From assembly GCF_001280125.1 (NCBI RefSeq), contig NZ_LGEG01000149.1, positions 1 through 64,000 on the forward strand: a stretch of DNA of 64,000 nucleotides. Direction: 5' to 3'. Positions 26,165-35,233 of the stretch are shown here, piece by piece (positions within the stretch are counted from its first letter, which is position 1; every line of letters starts with the position of its first letter). The stretch is from Streptomyces sp. NRRL F-6492. Its GTDB lineage: Bacteria; Actinomycetota; Actinomycetes; Streptomycetales; Streptomycetaceae. The notes under the pieces were generated by a model that ran no database searches, was not told the DNA's origin, and saw only the letters and a list, made by a program, of their open reading frames with translations. The position numbers and the translations under genes were made by a program.

Positions 26165-26789
26165 CGATGCCGGTGACCAGGTTGATGGTGGTGGCCAGGA
26201 TGCCGGCCCCGAAGACGTACGACAGCAGGCAGTGGCGCAGGACGATCGCGCGGAGCCCGGCGGTGGAGACGTCGGTGTCCGAGACCTGGTAGGTCATGCC
26301 GAGGTTGAAGCTGAAGTAGAGGAAGTCGCTGTAGCGGGGCCGCTCCTCGGTGTTGAAGTCGATCCCGCCGCCCGGCTCCAGGGCGTAGTAGTGGTACGCG
26401 TAGCGGGTGGCGTACATCAGGTGCAGTGCCGCCCAGGCCATGAAGACGCCGCAGAGGGCCGTCGCGGCCGCCGCGTGGCTCAGGTCGGTGCGGCCGACCA
26501 GGAGCAGCACGACGATGCCGACCAGGCCGGCCAGGGAGGTCGCGACGACGGCGAGTTCCTCGACGACGGGCCGGAACTCCTCCCGGCCGACGTTGCGGTG
26601 GGTGGTGGCGGCGTCCATGGGCCACAGGACGACCCAGCCGGCGACGACGAAGGCGGTCTCCGCCCCGGCGATGCCGGCGAGGACGCCGAGCGGCGCGTGG
26701 GTCGACACCGCGACGAGGAGGCCGACCGCCGCGCCGACGAACGCCGCGCCGACGAGCCGGGGGACGGCGCCGAGCAGCCGGGCGCGCAC
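26154..26789 (-). CDS. DUF1345 integral membrane protein
   Basis: The GTG start at 26789 lies behind GGAGG. The 211-aa protein has about five membrane helices and the family motif region [25 protein letters not shown], split here by position, near residues 150-175. DUF1345 proteins have no assigned function. A short 27-codon frame ends two bases before this start, so translation may be coupled to it. Confidence 0.85.
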   Translation of the reverse strand: MRARLLGAVPRLVGAAFVGAAVGLLVAVSTHAPLGVLAGIAGAETAFVVAGWVVLWPMDAATTHRNVGREEFRPVVEELAVVATSLAGLVGIVVLLLVGRTDLSHAAAATALCGVFMAWAALHLMYATRYAYHYYALEPGGGIDFNTEERPRYSDFLYFSFNLGMTYQVSDTDVSTAGLRAIVLRHCLLSYVFGAGILATTINLVTGIVTG

Positions 26790-26792
26790 GGC

Positions 26793-26876
26793 TCAGGCCT
26801 CCGGGGGGTCGACGGTCACGACCAGGGACGGGGCCGTCCGGGAGGGCGGCACGAGGACGGGCTGGGGTACGGCCAT
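26793..26876 (-). CDS. Possible 27-aa leader peptide upstream of the DUF1345 gene
   Basis: An ATG at 26876, with GGGAG four bases upstream, opens a 27-codon frame whose TGA ends 3 bases before the GTG of the DUF1345 gene. The peptide is rich in Pro and Val and starts MAVPQPVLVPPSRTAP. The spacing is ideal for coupled translation. It could also be a chance frame. Confidence 0.3.
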   Translation of the reverse strand: MAVPQPVLVPPSRTAPSLVVTVDPPEA

Positions 26877-27001
26877 GGCGCTCCCGCCGGAGATGGGGCC
26901 CCGCAGAACGGAACGAGAACGAGAACGGGAAGTCGGGCAAAAGGCGTGCGGGACTTTCCGGACACCGCCTGGAGAGACAGCGCCAGCGTAGGCGGGCACG
27001 A

Positions 27002-27196
27002 TCCCCCGCGCAGCCCGGCGGGGCACCCCTCGCGCGCCTCGCCGGCTACCTCGCCGTCCCGTACGACATCCCCCGGGGGTGCGCGGCCGGCTACATGCCC
27101 GAGATGAACGTCCTGTGCGCGCTGGACGACCACAGCACCCAGAGCGACCAGCCGATCATGAAGCACGTCAGGGTCACCATCGTCCCCGCCCCCTAG
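27002..27196 (+). pseudogene. C-terminal fragment of an FdhF/YdeP-type molybdopterin oxidoreductase
   Basis: This open stretch has no start but encodes the C-terminal end of the formate dehydrogenase-like family: AVPYDIPRGCAAGYMPEMN, then LCALDDHSTQSDQPIMKHV and a TAG at 27194-27196. The YDIPRGC-AAY-PE-N pattern is characteristic of the last domain, which covers the molybdopterin. Everything upstream of this domain is missing here. An internal piece of the same family lies further right in the same orientation (27538-27850), so the gene was broken and rearranged. fdhD follows. Confidence 0.75.
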
Positions 27197-27199
27197 GCC

Positions 27200-27545
27200 G
27201 GGGTGCGGCGCGGGCGGACGCGCCGCCCGTACGGCGGCCCGGTCGAGGAGCGCGCAGCCGAGCGCGACGGCGACCCCGAGGAGGCTGCCGAGGGCCCGGT
27301 CCTGGATCAGGGCCCCGGCGGGCTCGGGGTCCGGCCAGGTCGCTGAGCAGCAGCCCGGCGACCGTGCCCAGGAAGGATGCGCTGCACGGCCCGCCGGGCC
27401 GCCGTGCGCACGTTGACCGAGTTTGCAGGACGGCGGCGGCCGAGATCGCCGCCCAATAGCCGTGCCCCAGGCCGAGGAGGAGGGCCGCGCCGCCCGCGAG
27501 GCCGGTGCCGAGGACCATCCGCAGGGCGGGGACGAGCAGGACGGG
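27200..27545 (-). pseudogene. Frameshifted fragment of an FUSC-family (aromatic acid exporter-like) membrane protein
   Basis: Reading the minus strand from 27545, three different frames are needed for continuous similarity. First comes PVLLVPALRMVLGTGLAGG and LGLGHGYWAAISAAAVLQ, then SVNVRTAARRAVQRIL, then GTVAGLLLSDLA, then ALGSLLGVAVALGCALLDR. The HGYWA-AAVLQ motif is typical of FUSC transporters. At least three frameshifts and loss of both ends make it a clear pseudogene. It is wedged between two fragments of an oxidoreductase gene. Confidence 0.75.
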
Positions 27546-27850
27546 CGTCGAGCGGTTCGTGACCGTCGAGGACTCGATCGGCGACGTCCACGCCTCCCGG
27601 GGCAAGCTGCCGCCCGCCTCTCCGCAGCTGCTCGGCGAGGTCGCGATCGTCCCCCGGCCGACGCGCGACCCGGGGCGACGACGGGCCGGCGGCCCCGTGG
27701 GAGCCGTTCGAGCGCGACTACGGCGCCGTCCGCGACCGGATCGCGCGGGTGGTGCCGGGCTTCGAGGACCTCGACGCCCGGGTGGCCGTGCCCGGCGGCC
27801 TCCATCTGCCCGACCTCCGAGGGCGTCGTGATCCGGCCGGAACCCGCGGA
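27538..27850 (+). pseudogene. Internal fragment of the FdhF/YdeP-type oxidoreductase, with a frameshift
   Basis: From about 27540 one frame gives ERFVTVEDSIGDVHASRG and LPPASPQLLGEVAIV. Near 27675 the similarity jumps to another frame that gives APWEPFERDYGAVRDRIA and RVVPGFEDLDARVAVPGG. These match the region before the C-terminal domain in the FdhF/YdeP family. The left junction, at about 27545, abuts the FUSC fragment exactly. The right end fades out before fdhD. Order in the window is C-terminus, FUSC, then internal part, so a simple deletion cannot explain it. Confidence 0.7.
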
Positions 27851-27928
27851 TGCCCCCGTACGACCGGCGTGACACCGTGGACCCGGGGGTCCGGCGTACG
27901 GATCCCCGGGCCCGAGGAAGGAAGAACC

Positions 27929-28765
27929 ATGGGGCGAGTGACCGCGCGGCGGCGCGTCCTGCGCGTGCGGGAGGGAGGGGCCTCCTACCGTCCGGACACG
28001 CTGGCCGCCGAGGAGCCGATGGAGATCCGGGTCGGCGGGCGTCCGCTGACCGTGACGATGCGGACCCCCGGCGACGACTTCGACCTGGCGGCCGGGTTCC
28101 TGGTGAGCGAGGGCGTGGTGCACGCGGCCGGGGACGTGGCCGGGATCCGGTACTGCGCGGGGGCCACCTCCGACGGCGGCAACACGTACAACGTGGTCGA
28201 CGTCGTCCTGGCCCCGGGCACGGCCGCCCCCGACGCCTCCCTGGAGCGCAACTTCTACACGACGTCCTCGTGCGGCCTGTGCGGCAAGGCCAGTCTGGAC
28301 GCGGTGCGCACGACGGCCGCCTGGTCCGTCGCGGAGGACCCGCTGCGGATCGGCACGGAGGTGCTCACGGTCCTCCCCGACCGGCTGCGGGCGGCCCAGC
28401 GGGTCTTCGACAGCACGGGCGGTCTGCACGCGGCCGGGCTCTTCTCGGCCGAGGGCGAGCTGCTCTGCCTGCGGGAGGACGTCGGCCGGCACAACGCGGT
28501 GGACAAGGTCGTCGGCCACGCCCTGCGGTCGGGGCTGCTGCCGCTGCGCGGGACGGTCCTGATGGTGAGCGGCCGGGCCTCCTTCGAGCTGGTGCAGAAG
28601 GCGGTGATGGCGGGGATCCCGATGCTCGCGGCGGTCTCCGCGCCCTCCTCGCTCGCCGTGGACCTGGCGGCGGAGAGCGGACTGACCCTGGTCGGGTTCC
28701 TGCGCGGCACGTCGATGAACGTGTACTGCGGCGACGAGCGCCTGGAGACCGTGCCGGTGGCCTGA
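27929..28765 (+). CDS. fdhD: FdhD, sulfurtransferase for formate dehydrogenase activation
   Basis: The ATG at 27929 follows GAGGAAGGAAGAACC. The 278-aa protein is full length for FdhD. It carries the active-site motif TSSCGLCGK with Cys115 and Cys118, and the conserved region RASFELVQKAVMAGIP. FdhD passes sulfur from a cysteine desulfurase to the bis-MGD molybdenum cofactor of formate dehydrogenases. Its likely local partner upstream is a pseudogene, so FdhD must serve another enzyme elsewhere or be on the way to loss. The 28766-28957 stretch after it holds coding-like sequence without a start and is left unassigned. Confidence 0.95.
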   Translation: MGRVTARRRVLRVREGGASYRPDTLAAEEPMEIRVGGRPLTVTMRTPGDDFDLAAGFLVSEGVVHAAGDVAGIRYCAGATSDGGNTYNVVDVVLAPGTAAPDASLERNFYTTSSCGLCGKASLDAVRTTAAWSVAEDPLRIGTEVLTVLPDRLRAAQRVFDSTGGLHAAGLFSAEGELLCLREDVGRHNAVDKVVGHALRSGLLPLRGTVLMVSGRASFELVQKAVMAGIPMLAAVSAPSSLAVDLAAESGLTLVGFLRGTSMNVYCGDERLETVPVA

Positions 28766-28957
28766 GGCGGTCCCGGCGGCGCCGACCGCGACGCCCTCAC
28801 GAGCGAGGTCGGCGCCCTGCGCACCGGGCTCGGCGGGCGGACGCGGACCGGCGCGGTGCCGACCGCGTCGGGGGCCGTCGCGGGCCGCGCCGACGTCGCC
28901 GCCGCTCCGGACCGCCTCCCGGGAGACCCCGTACGGCGGTGAGAGCGGGGCCGGGTA

Positions 28958-31495
28958 CTACGCCGCCTCGGCGGGGCCCTCCGCGTCCTCGCGGTGCGAG
29001 CCGCTCCCGGAGTCGCCCTTGCGGACCGTGCAGTGGATCGAGTCGTCCACCACGTCGGCGACGATCGTGTCGCCGGGTTCGGCGTCGCCGCCGAGCAGCA
29101 GGGAGGCGACCCGGTTGTCGAGCTCCGTCTGGATGGTGCGGCGCAGCGGCCGGGCGCCGAACGCGGGCTGGTAGCCGTGGGCGACGAGGAGCTTCTTCGC
29201 CGCCTCGGTGACCTCCAGGGTCATGTCCTGCGCGTGGACGCGGTGCTTGCTGCGGTCCAGGAGGTGGTCGACGATCTCCGACAGGTCCTCCTCGGTGAGG
29301 CTGTGGAAGACGATGATGTCGTCGATGCGGTTGAGGAACTCGGGCAGGAAGCGCCCCCGCAGGTCCTCCATCAGCCGGTCCTTGAGCTCGGCCGCGTCGC
29401 CCCGGTGGTCGAGGATGCGGTGGGCGCCGATGTTGGACGTCATGATGACGACGCAGTGGCGGAAGTCGACCGTGCGGCCCTGTCCGTCGGTGAGGCGGCC
29501 GTCGTCGAGGATCTGGAGCAGGGTGTTGAAGACGTCCGGGTGGCCCTTCTCGATCTCGTCGAACAGCACCACGCTGTAGGGCTGGCGGCGGACCTTCTCG
29601 GTGAGCTGGCCGGCCTCCTCGTAGCCGACGTACCCGGGGGGCGCTCCGACGAGCCGGGCGACCGTGTGCTTCTCCTGGAACTCGCTCATGTCGAACCGGA
29701 TCATCCGGTCCTCGTCGCCGAACAGCAGGTCGGCGAGGGTCTTGGCGAGCTCGGTCTTGCCGACGCCGGTGGGTCCGAGGAAGAGGAAGGAGCCCACCGG
29801 GCGGTCGGGGTCGCCCATGCCGGCGCGGTTGCGGCGCACGGCCTCGGAGACCGCCGTGACCGCCTCGTCCTGGCCGACGATCCTGGCGTGCATCTCCTCC
29901 TCCAGCCTGAGGAGCTTCTCCTTCTCGCTGGCGGTGAGCTGGGAGACCGGGATGCCGGTACGGCGGGACACGATGTCCGCGATGTCGCCGGCCGTGACGG
30001 AGACGACGCCCTCGCGGCGCTCCTCGATGCCCGCGAGCTCGCCCTCGACCTCGGCGATCCGCTGCTTGAGGTCGGAGGCCTTCTCGAACTCCTCGCCCGC
30101 GACGGCCTGGTCCTTCTCCCGGCGCAGCTTCGCGAGCGCGTCCTCGCGGCCGATCACCTCGGTGGAGCGGCCGCCGCTGCGCAGCCGCACCCGGGCGCCG
30201 GCCTGGTCCATCAGGTCGATGGCCTTGTCGGGGAGGAAGCGGTCGCTGATGTAGCGGTCGGAGAGCTCCGCCGCCGCCGCGAGGGCGCCGTCGGCGAAGC
30301 GGACCCGGTGGTGAGCCTCGTACGCGTCCCGCAGTCCTTCGAGGATCTGCACGGTCTCCTCGACGGTCGGCTCGGGGATCAGGACGGGCTGGAAGCGGCG
30401 TTCGAGGGCGGCGTCCTTCTCGACGTGCTTGCGGTACTCGTCGATGGTGGTCGCGCCGACCACGTGCAGCTCGCCGCGGGCGAGGGCCGGCTTGAGCATG
30501 TTGCCGGCGTCCATCGAGCCCTCGCCGGTGGCGCCGGCGCCGACGACCGTGTGCAGCTCGTCGATGAAGAGGACGATGTCGCCCTGCGCCTCCTGGACGT
30601 CCTCGATGACCTTCTTCAGGCGCTCCTCGAACTGTCCGCGGTACTGGGCTCCGGCCACCATCCCGGAGAGGTCGAGGGAGACGACCCGCTTGTCCTTGAG
30701 GGTGTCGGGCACCTCACCCGCCACGATGCGCTGGGCGAGGCCCTCGACGATGGCGGTCTTGCCGACGCCGGGCTCGCCGATGAGGACCGGGTTGTTCTTG
30801 GAGCGGCGGGAGAGGATCTCGATGGTCTGCTCGATCTCCTCGGCCCGTCCGACCACGGGGTCGAGCTTCCCGGCCTTCGCCTCCTCGGTGAGGTCCCGGC
30901 CGAACTCGTCGAGGGTGGTGGCCGGCTGCTTCGGGGCCGCCGGGGCGCCCTCGCCGCCGAAGGCGGCCTGGTCGGCGGCGCCGCGCAGCTTCGAGACGTC
31001 CAGGTCCTCGGCGCGCAGGAAGCGGGAGGCGCCGGAGTCGGGGTCGCCGAGGAGGGCGCCGAGGATGTGCTCGGGCCCGATGTACGACACGCCGGAGGCC
31101 TGCGAGCGGGCGTGGGCGAGGGCGAGGGTGCGCTTGGCCGCCGGGGTGAGGCCGGGCTCCGAGGAGGGCTCGGCGGACTCCCGGGGCAGCACCCGGGCGA
31201 TCCGGTCCGCGAGGGCGTCGGGGTCCACACCGCCCTGGGCGAGCAGCCTGCGGGAGGGGTCGACCTGGGTGGCGGCCCACAGCAGGTGCTCCGTGTCGAG
31301 GTCGGACGTGCCGTCCTCGACCGCCTTGCGGGTGGCCAGGTTGAGCAGTTCGTGCGAGGACTCCGTGAGCAGCCTTCCGATGGGCACGCGCTGCACGGCC
31401 GGGGGCGAGGAGGCCGGCGACATGCCGAAGAACCGGTTCAGCATCTCGCTGAACGGATCGGAGGAACCGAAAGGAGAACCGAACGCCATCGACAT
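28958..31495 (-). CDS. Clp/Hsp100 AAA+ ATPase, ClpC-sized but without a visible ClpP-docking loop
   Basis: The ATG at 31495 ([10 protein letters not shown]) follows GGAGCAG; longer frames are not protein-like. The 845-aa protein has a Clp N-domain (about 50-190), AAA-1 ([21 protein letters not shown]), a short UVR-like middle domain ([16 protein letters not shown]), and AAA-2 ([29 protein letters not shown]). Length and middle domain fit ClpC. However, between [10 protein letters not shown] and [11 protein letters not shown] the segment is short and has no hydrophobic-Gly-Phe tripeptide, which ClpC, ClpA and ClpX use to dock on ClpP. It may work as a stand-alone unfoldase or disaggregase. It diverges from the permease gene at 31694. 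Confidence 0.9.
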   Translation of the reverse strand: MSMAFGSPFGSSDPFSEMLNRFFGMSPASSPPAVQRVPIGRLLTESSHELLNLATRKAVEDGTSDLDTEHLLWAATQVDPSRRLLAQGGVDPDALADRIARVLPRESAEPSSEPGLTPAAKRTLALAHARSQASGVSYIGPEHILGALLGDPDSGASRFLRAEDLDVSKLRGAADQAAFGGEGAPAAPKQPATTLDEFGRDLTEEAKAGKLDPVVGRAEEIEQTIEILSRRSKNNPVLIGEPGVGKTAIVEGLAQRIVAGEVPDTLKDKRVVSLDLSGMVAGAQYRGQFEERLKKVIEDVQEAQGDIVLFIDELHTVVGAGATGEGSMDAGNMLKPALARGELHVVGATTIDEYRKHVEKDAALERRFQPVLIPEPTVEETVQILEGLRDAYEAHHRVRFADGALAAAAELSDRYISDRFLPDKAIDLMDQAGARVRLRSGGRSTEVIGREDALAKLRREKDQAVAGEEFEKASDLKQRIAEVEGELAGIEERREGVVSVTAGDIADIVSRRTGIPVSQLTASEKEKLLRLEEEMHARIVGQDEAVTAVSEAVRRNRAGMGDPDRPVGSFLFLGPTGVGKTELAKTLADLLFGDEDRMIRFDMSEFQEKHTVARLVGAPPGYVGYEEAGQLTEKVRRQPYSVVLFDEIEKGHPDVFNTLLQILDDGRLTDGQGRTVDFRHCVVIMTSNIGAHRILDHRGDAAELKDRLMEDLRGRFLPEFLNRIDDIIVFHSLTEEDLSEIVDHLLDRSKHRVHAQDMTLEVTEAAKKLLVAHGYQPAFGARPLRRTIQTELDNRVASLLLGGDAEPGDTIVADVVDDSIHCTVRKGDSGSGSHREDAEGPAEAA

Positions 31496-31693
31496 GTCTG
31501 CTCCAGAGAAGCGGGGGGGAATCCTTCTCACTGAAACGCCATGTCCACCGCTCCGCAAACGGAACGGGCACGGGTCCGAACCCGGTGCGAGCGGGACTCC
31601 GGACCCGGCACGAACGGAATGTCCGACACGCCCGCCCCGCCCGTATCGTCCGCGTTCCCGGGCCCCGGGGCCGCGTCCGCCGACGATGGCCCC

Positions 31694-32971
31694 ATGAGTT
31701 CCGCGATCCCCCCGCACGCCCCCGGCCCGCAGGCCCGTGCCGCCACGCTGGTCCGGCGGCCCAGACTGTGGCTCGTACCGACCGTTCTGAGCGCCCTGGT
31801 CGCCCTGCTGCTCTCGCTCCTCTACGTGGGCGGCATCCTCAACCCGTCCGACAACCTGCACCGGCTGCCCATCGCCCTGGTGAACGAGGACCAGGGACCA
31901 CCGCTGCCCGGGCAGCGGGAGGAGCTGGGCCGGCAGCTCACCGACTCGATCGTCTCGGCCGCCTCCTCGGACACCGGCGTCGACTGGCGCCGGATGGACC
32001 GCCCGGCCCTCCAGGACGCGCTGGAGTCCGGGAAGGTGTACGGCGCGCTGGTCGTCCCGAAGGACTTCACCGCGTCCGTCGCGGCGCTGACCACGAACCG
32101 GGCGACGGCCCGGCCGAAGCTCGACGTGCTCACCAATCCCGGTGTCGGCAGCCTGGGTTCGTCCATGGCGTCCCAGATCTCCCAGACCGCCGCCCACCGC
32201 GCCTCCCTGAACGTCGGGGAGCGGCTCGCCGCCTCCGCCACCCTCCCCACCGCGCGGCTGCTCCTCACCGACCCCGTGGAGGTCGTCACGAGCGTGGGCC
32301 ATCCGATCGGCCGGCACAGCGGCCTGGGCCTCACCGCCTTCTACTACACGCTGCTGCTCGTCCTGGGCGGCTTCATCGGCGGGAACACGATCAACAGCGG
32401 CGTGGACACCGCGCTCGGCTACGCGGACAGCGAGATCGGGCCCTGGCACGCCCGCCACGCGACCGTTCCCATCAGCCGCACCCAGACGCTGCTCCTGAAG
32501 ATGCTGATGACGGCCGGCATCTCGCTCCTCACCACCACCCTCGTCATGGTGGCCACGGTCGCGGTCCTGGGCATGGACGCCGACCACCTGCCGACGCTGT
32601 GGCTGTTCTCCTACTGCGCGACGGTCGCCGTCGGCCTGGGCGTCCAGGCCATCAACGCCGCTTTCGGCGGCATCGGCCAGCTCGTCTCGATGTTCGTCTT
32701 CATCGCCCTGGCCCTGCCCTCCTCCGGGGCGACCGTCCCCCTGGAGGCCACCCCGGGCTTCTACCGCTTCCTGGGCGTCTTCGAGCCGATGCACCAGCTC
32801 AGCGCGGGGGTCAGGGCCATCCTCTACTTCGACGCCCGCGCCGACGCCGGTCTCGCGCGCGGCTGGATCATGATCGCGGTCGGTGTGGTCGCGGCCCTGC
32901 TGTTCGGCTTCGCCATGACCCACTACTACGACCGCAGGGGGCTGCGGCGGCTCACCCCGCAGCCCGACTGA
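31694..32971 (+). CDS. YhgE/Pip-like or ABC-2-type membrane protein (DUF3533-like)
   Basis: The 425-aa form starts at an ATG at 31694; upstream ATGs at 31619 and 31541 are in frame, and the choice is not certain. An N-terminal membrane helix ([19 protein letters not shown]) is followed by an extracellular region of about 170 residues with the pattern [11 protein letters not shown], then five membrane helices at the C-terminus. This is the layout of YhgE/Pip and ABC-2 permease-like proteins. Bacterial relatives act in export or phage/secretion contacts. It converges with recQ, ending 9 bases from it. Confidence 0.8.
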   Translation: MSSAIPPHAPGPQARAATLVRRPRLWLVPTVLSALVALLLSLLYVGGILNPSDNLHRLPIALVNEDQGPPLPGQREELGRQLTDSIVSAASSDTGVDWRRMDRPALQDALESGKVYGALVVPKDFTASVAALTTNRATARPKLDVLTNPGVGSLGSSMASQISQTAAHRASLNVGERLAASATLPTARLLLTDPVEVVTSVGHPIGRHSGLGLTAFYYTLLLVLGGFIGGNTINSGVDTALGYADSEIGPWHARHATVPISRTQTLLLKMLMTAGISLLTTTLVMVATVAVLGMDADHLPTLWLFSYCATVAVGLGVQAINAAFGGIGQLVSMFVFIALALPSSGATVPLEATPGFYRFLGVFEPMHQLSAGVRAILYFDARADAGLARGWIMIAVGVVAALLFGFAMTHYYDRRGLRRLTPQPD

Positions 32972-32980
32972 GCGGCCCGG

Positions 32981-35020
32981 CTACTCCTCCTCGTCCCACG
33001 GCGGTTCGAGCTCGTCGAAGTCGAAGGGCGGTTCGTCGTCGTACGGAGCGGCGGCCGCGGCCGGGGCGGTCGGCGCCCGGCCGGGTGCGGCGGCCGGGGC
33101 GGGTGTCGTGACCGGTGCCGCGGTCGGTGCGGATGCGGCCGTCTCCCGCGTCCCGTCGGCCGGGGCGGCGGTCCCGGCCTCCGCCAGCGCCTCCAGCACG
33201 CCCTCGGCGTACTTGGTCAGCTTGGCCTCGCCGACGCCGCCGACGGTGCCCAGCTCCTCGACCGTGGTGGGGAGCAGGGTCGCGATCTCCCGCAGCGTCG
33301 CGTCGTGGAAGACGACGTACGCCGGGACGCCCTGCTCGCGGGCGGTCGCGGCCCGCCAGGCGCGGAGCGCCTCGAAGACCGGCACGGCCTCCGCCGGCAG
33401 GTCGACCGGCACGCGGGCGCTCTTGCCGGAGCGGCTTCCGGACTCCTTCCGGGCCGGGGCGGCCGCCTTCTCCTTGCGCATCTGTACGGTGCGGCGCCCG
33501 CCCAGGACCTCGCCGCTCTGCTCGGTGAGGACGAGCGTCCCGTAGTCGCCCTCGACCGCGAGCAGTCCCTGTGCGAGGAGCTGGCGGACGATCCCGCGCC
33601 ACTCGGCGGTGCCCAGGTCGGAGCCGACGCCGAACACCGAGAGGGCGTCGTGGTCGAACTGGATGACCTTGGCCGTCCTCTTCCCCTGGAGGATGTCGAC
33701 GATCTGGCCGGCGCCGAACTTCTGGCGCCGCTCCTTGGCGAGCCGCCACACCGTGGACAGCAGCTTCTGCGCGGCGACCGTGCCGTCCCAGGACTCGGCC
33801 GGGGTCAGGCAGGTGTCGCAGTTGCCGCACGGCTCGCCCTTCTGCCCGAAGTACTCCAGGAGGCGCACCCGGCGGCAGTCGACGGTCTCGCAGAGCGCCA
33901 GCATGGCGTCCAGGTGCCGGGCGAGGCCCCGGCGGTGCTGCTCGTCGCCCTCGGAGCCGTCGATGAGCTTGCGCTGCTGGACCACGTCCTGGAGGCCGTA
34001 CGCCAGCCATGCCGTGGCCGGCTCGCCGTCCCGGCCCGCGCGGCCGGTCTCCTGGTAGTAGCCCTCGACGGACTTCGGCAGGTCGAGGTGGGCCACGAAC
34101 CGCACGTCCGGCTTGTCGATGCCCATGCCGAAGGCGATCGTCGCCACCACGACGACCCCGTCCTCGCGCAGGAAGCGGGCCTGGTTCGCGGCGCGCGTGC
34201 GGGCGTCCATGCCGGCGTGGTACGGCACGGCGTCGACGCCCTGCTCCACCAGGAGCGCGGCGGTCTTCTCGACGGAAGAGCGCGAGAGGCAGTAGACGAC
34301 TCCGGCGTCCCCGGCGTGCTCGGTCCTGATCAGCTCCAGGAGCTGCTTGAGCGGGTTGTTCTTGGGGACGATGCGGTACTGGATGTTCGGCCGGTCGAAA
34401 CCGGCGACGAAGTGCCGGGCGTCCTCCAGGCCCAGCCGCTTCGCGATCTCGGCGTGGGTGGCCTCGGTGGCCGTCGCCGTCAGCGCGATCCGGGGCACCT
34501 TCGGCCACCGCTCGTGCAGCATGGACAGGGCGAGGTAGTCGGGCCGGAAATCGTGGCCCCACTGGGAGACGCAGTGCGCCTCGTCGATGGCGAAGAGGGA
34601 CACCCGGCCCCGGTCCAGGAGCCGCTGTGTGCCCTCGGTCCGCAGCCGCTCGGGGGCCAGGTAGAGCAGGTCCAGCTCGTCCGCGAGGAACGCCTGCTCG
34701 ACGGACTGCCGCTCGTACGGGTCCTGCGTGGAGTTCAGGAACCCGGCCCGCACCCCGAGCGCCCGCAGCGCGTCCACCTGGTCCTGCATGAGCGCGATGA
34801 GGGGCGAGATCACGATGCCCGTGCCGTCTCTGACCAGGGCCGGGATCTGGTAGCAGAGCGACTTGCCGCCGCCGGTCGGCATCAGCACGAGCGCGTCGCC
34901 GCCGTCGACGACCTGCTCGATGATCTCCTGCTGCTCCCCGCGGAAGGAGCTGTAGCCGAAGACACGGTGGAGCACCCGGGCGGGCTCGGAGATCTCTGGG
35001 GAAGCGTCGGAGAGGACCAT
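32981..35020 (-). CDS. recQ: ATP-dependent DNA helicase RecQ
   Basis: This 679-aa protein has the full RecQ layout. Helicase motifs are [32 protein letters not shown] and [11 protein letters not shown] zinc-binding RQC region has four Cys ([10 protein letters not shown] then CGNCDTC), with a winged helix, and an HRDC domain lies near residues 540-620. A long Ala/Pro linker leads to an unusual acidic end, [12 protein letters not shown]. RecQ unwinds forked and recombination intermediates in DNA repair. The DDEPPF segment looks like the SSB C-terminal tip of actinobacteria. Three 35-bp repeats with DnaA-box-like sequences lie directly upstream. Confidence 0.95.
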   Translation of the reverse strand: MVLSDASPEISEPARVLHRVFGYSSFRGEQQEIIEQVVDGGDALVLMPTGGGKSLCYQIPALVRDGTGIVISPLIALMQDQVDALRALGVRAGFLNSTQDPYERQSVEQAFLADELDLLYLAPERLRTEGTQRLLDRGRVSLFAIDEAHCVSQWGHDFRPDYLALSMLHERWPKVPRIALTATATEATHAEIAKRLGLEDARHFVAGFDRPNIQYRIVPKNNPLKQLLELIRTEHAGDAGVVYCLSRSSVEKTAALLVEQGVDAVPYHAGMDARTRAANQARFLREDGVVVVATIAFGMGIDKPDVRFVAHLDLPKSVEGYYQETGRAGRDGEPATAWLAYGLQDVVQQRKLIDGSEGDEQHRRGLARHLDAMLALCETVDCRRVRLLEYFGQKGEPCGNCDTCLTPAESWDGTVAAQKLLSTVWRLAKERRQKFGAGQIVDILQGKRTAKVIQFDHDALSVFGVGSDLGTAEWRGIVRQLLAQGLLAVEGDYGTLVLTEQSGEVLGGRRTVQMRKEKAAAPARKESGSRSGKSARVPVDLPAEAVPVFEALRAWRAATAREQGVPAYVVFHDATLREIATLLPTTVEELGTVGGVGEAKLTKYAEGVLEALAEAGTAAPADGTRETAASAPTAAPVTTPAPAAAPGRAPTAPAAAAAPYDDEPPFDFDELEPPWDEEE

Positions 35021-35070
35021 TCGTGAAGCGTATCCGCCCGCGCCGACACCCCGGTCCCGTCCGCCGCAAC

Positions 35071-35210
35071 CTGTGGAGAACCCGGCCGGACCGGCCTCCG
35101 GCAGTCTGTGGAAAACCCGGCCGACCCGGCTTCCGGCAGCCCGTGGAGAACCCTCCCGGCCCGGCCTCCGGCAAGCCGGTGGGGCACGCTCCCGGGCCGC
35201 CCGCGGTGAT
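35071..35210. repeat. 35-bp tandem repeats with DnaA-box-like 9-mers upstream of recQ
   Basis: Units start at 35071, 35106 and 35141; a degenerate fourth follows from 35176. Each of the first three carries, on the minus strand, TTCTCCACA, TTTTCCACA or TTCTCCACG, one to three mismatches from the Streptomyces DnaA box TTGTCCACA. The array fills the gap between the 3' end of the ABC exporter gene and the 5' end of recQ, so it lies in the recQ promoter region. Confidence 0.8.
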
Positions 35211-35233
35211 CCGTGGACGGTCCGGGCGGCCCG

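Noticed and set aside
28766..28957. Coding-like stretch after fdhD (about 55 codons ending in TGA near 28942)
   Set aside because: It has no start codon and no recognisable motif, so it is not called, though it may be another remnant of the graveyard.
31496..31693. HspR or ClgR binding site in front of the Clp ATPase gene
   Set aside because: No HAIR-type or convincing ClgR-type sequence could be seen in the divergent region.
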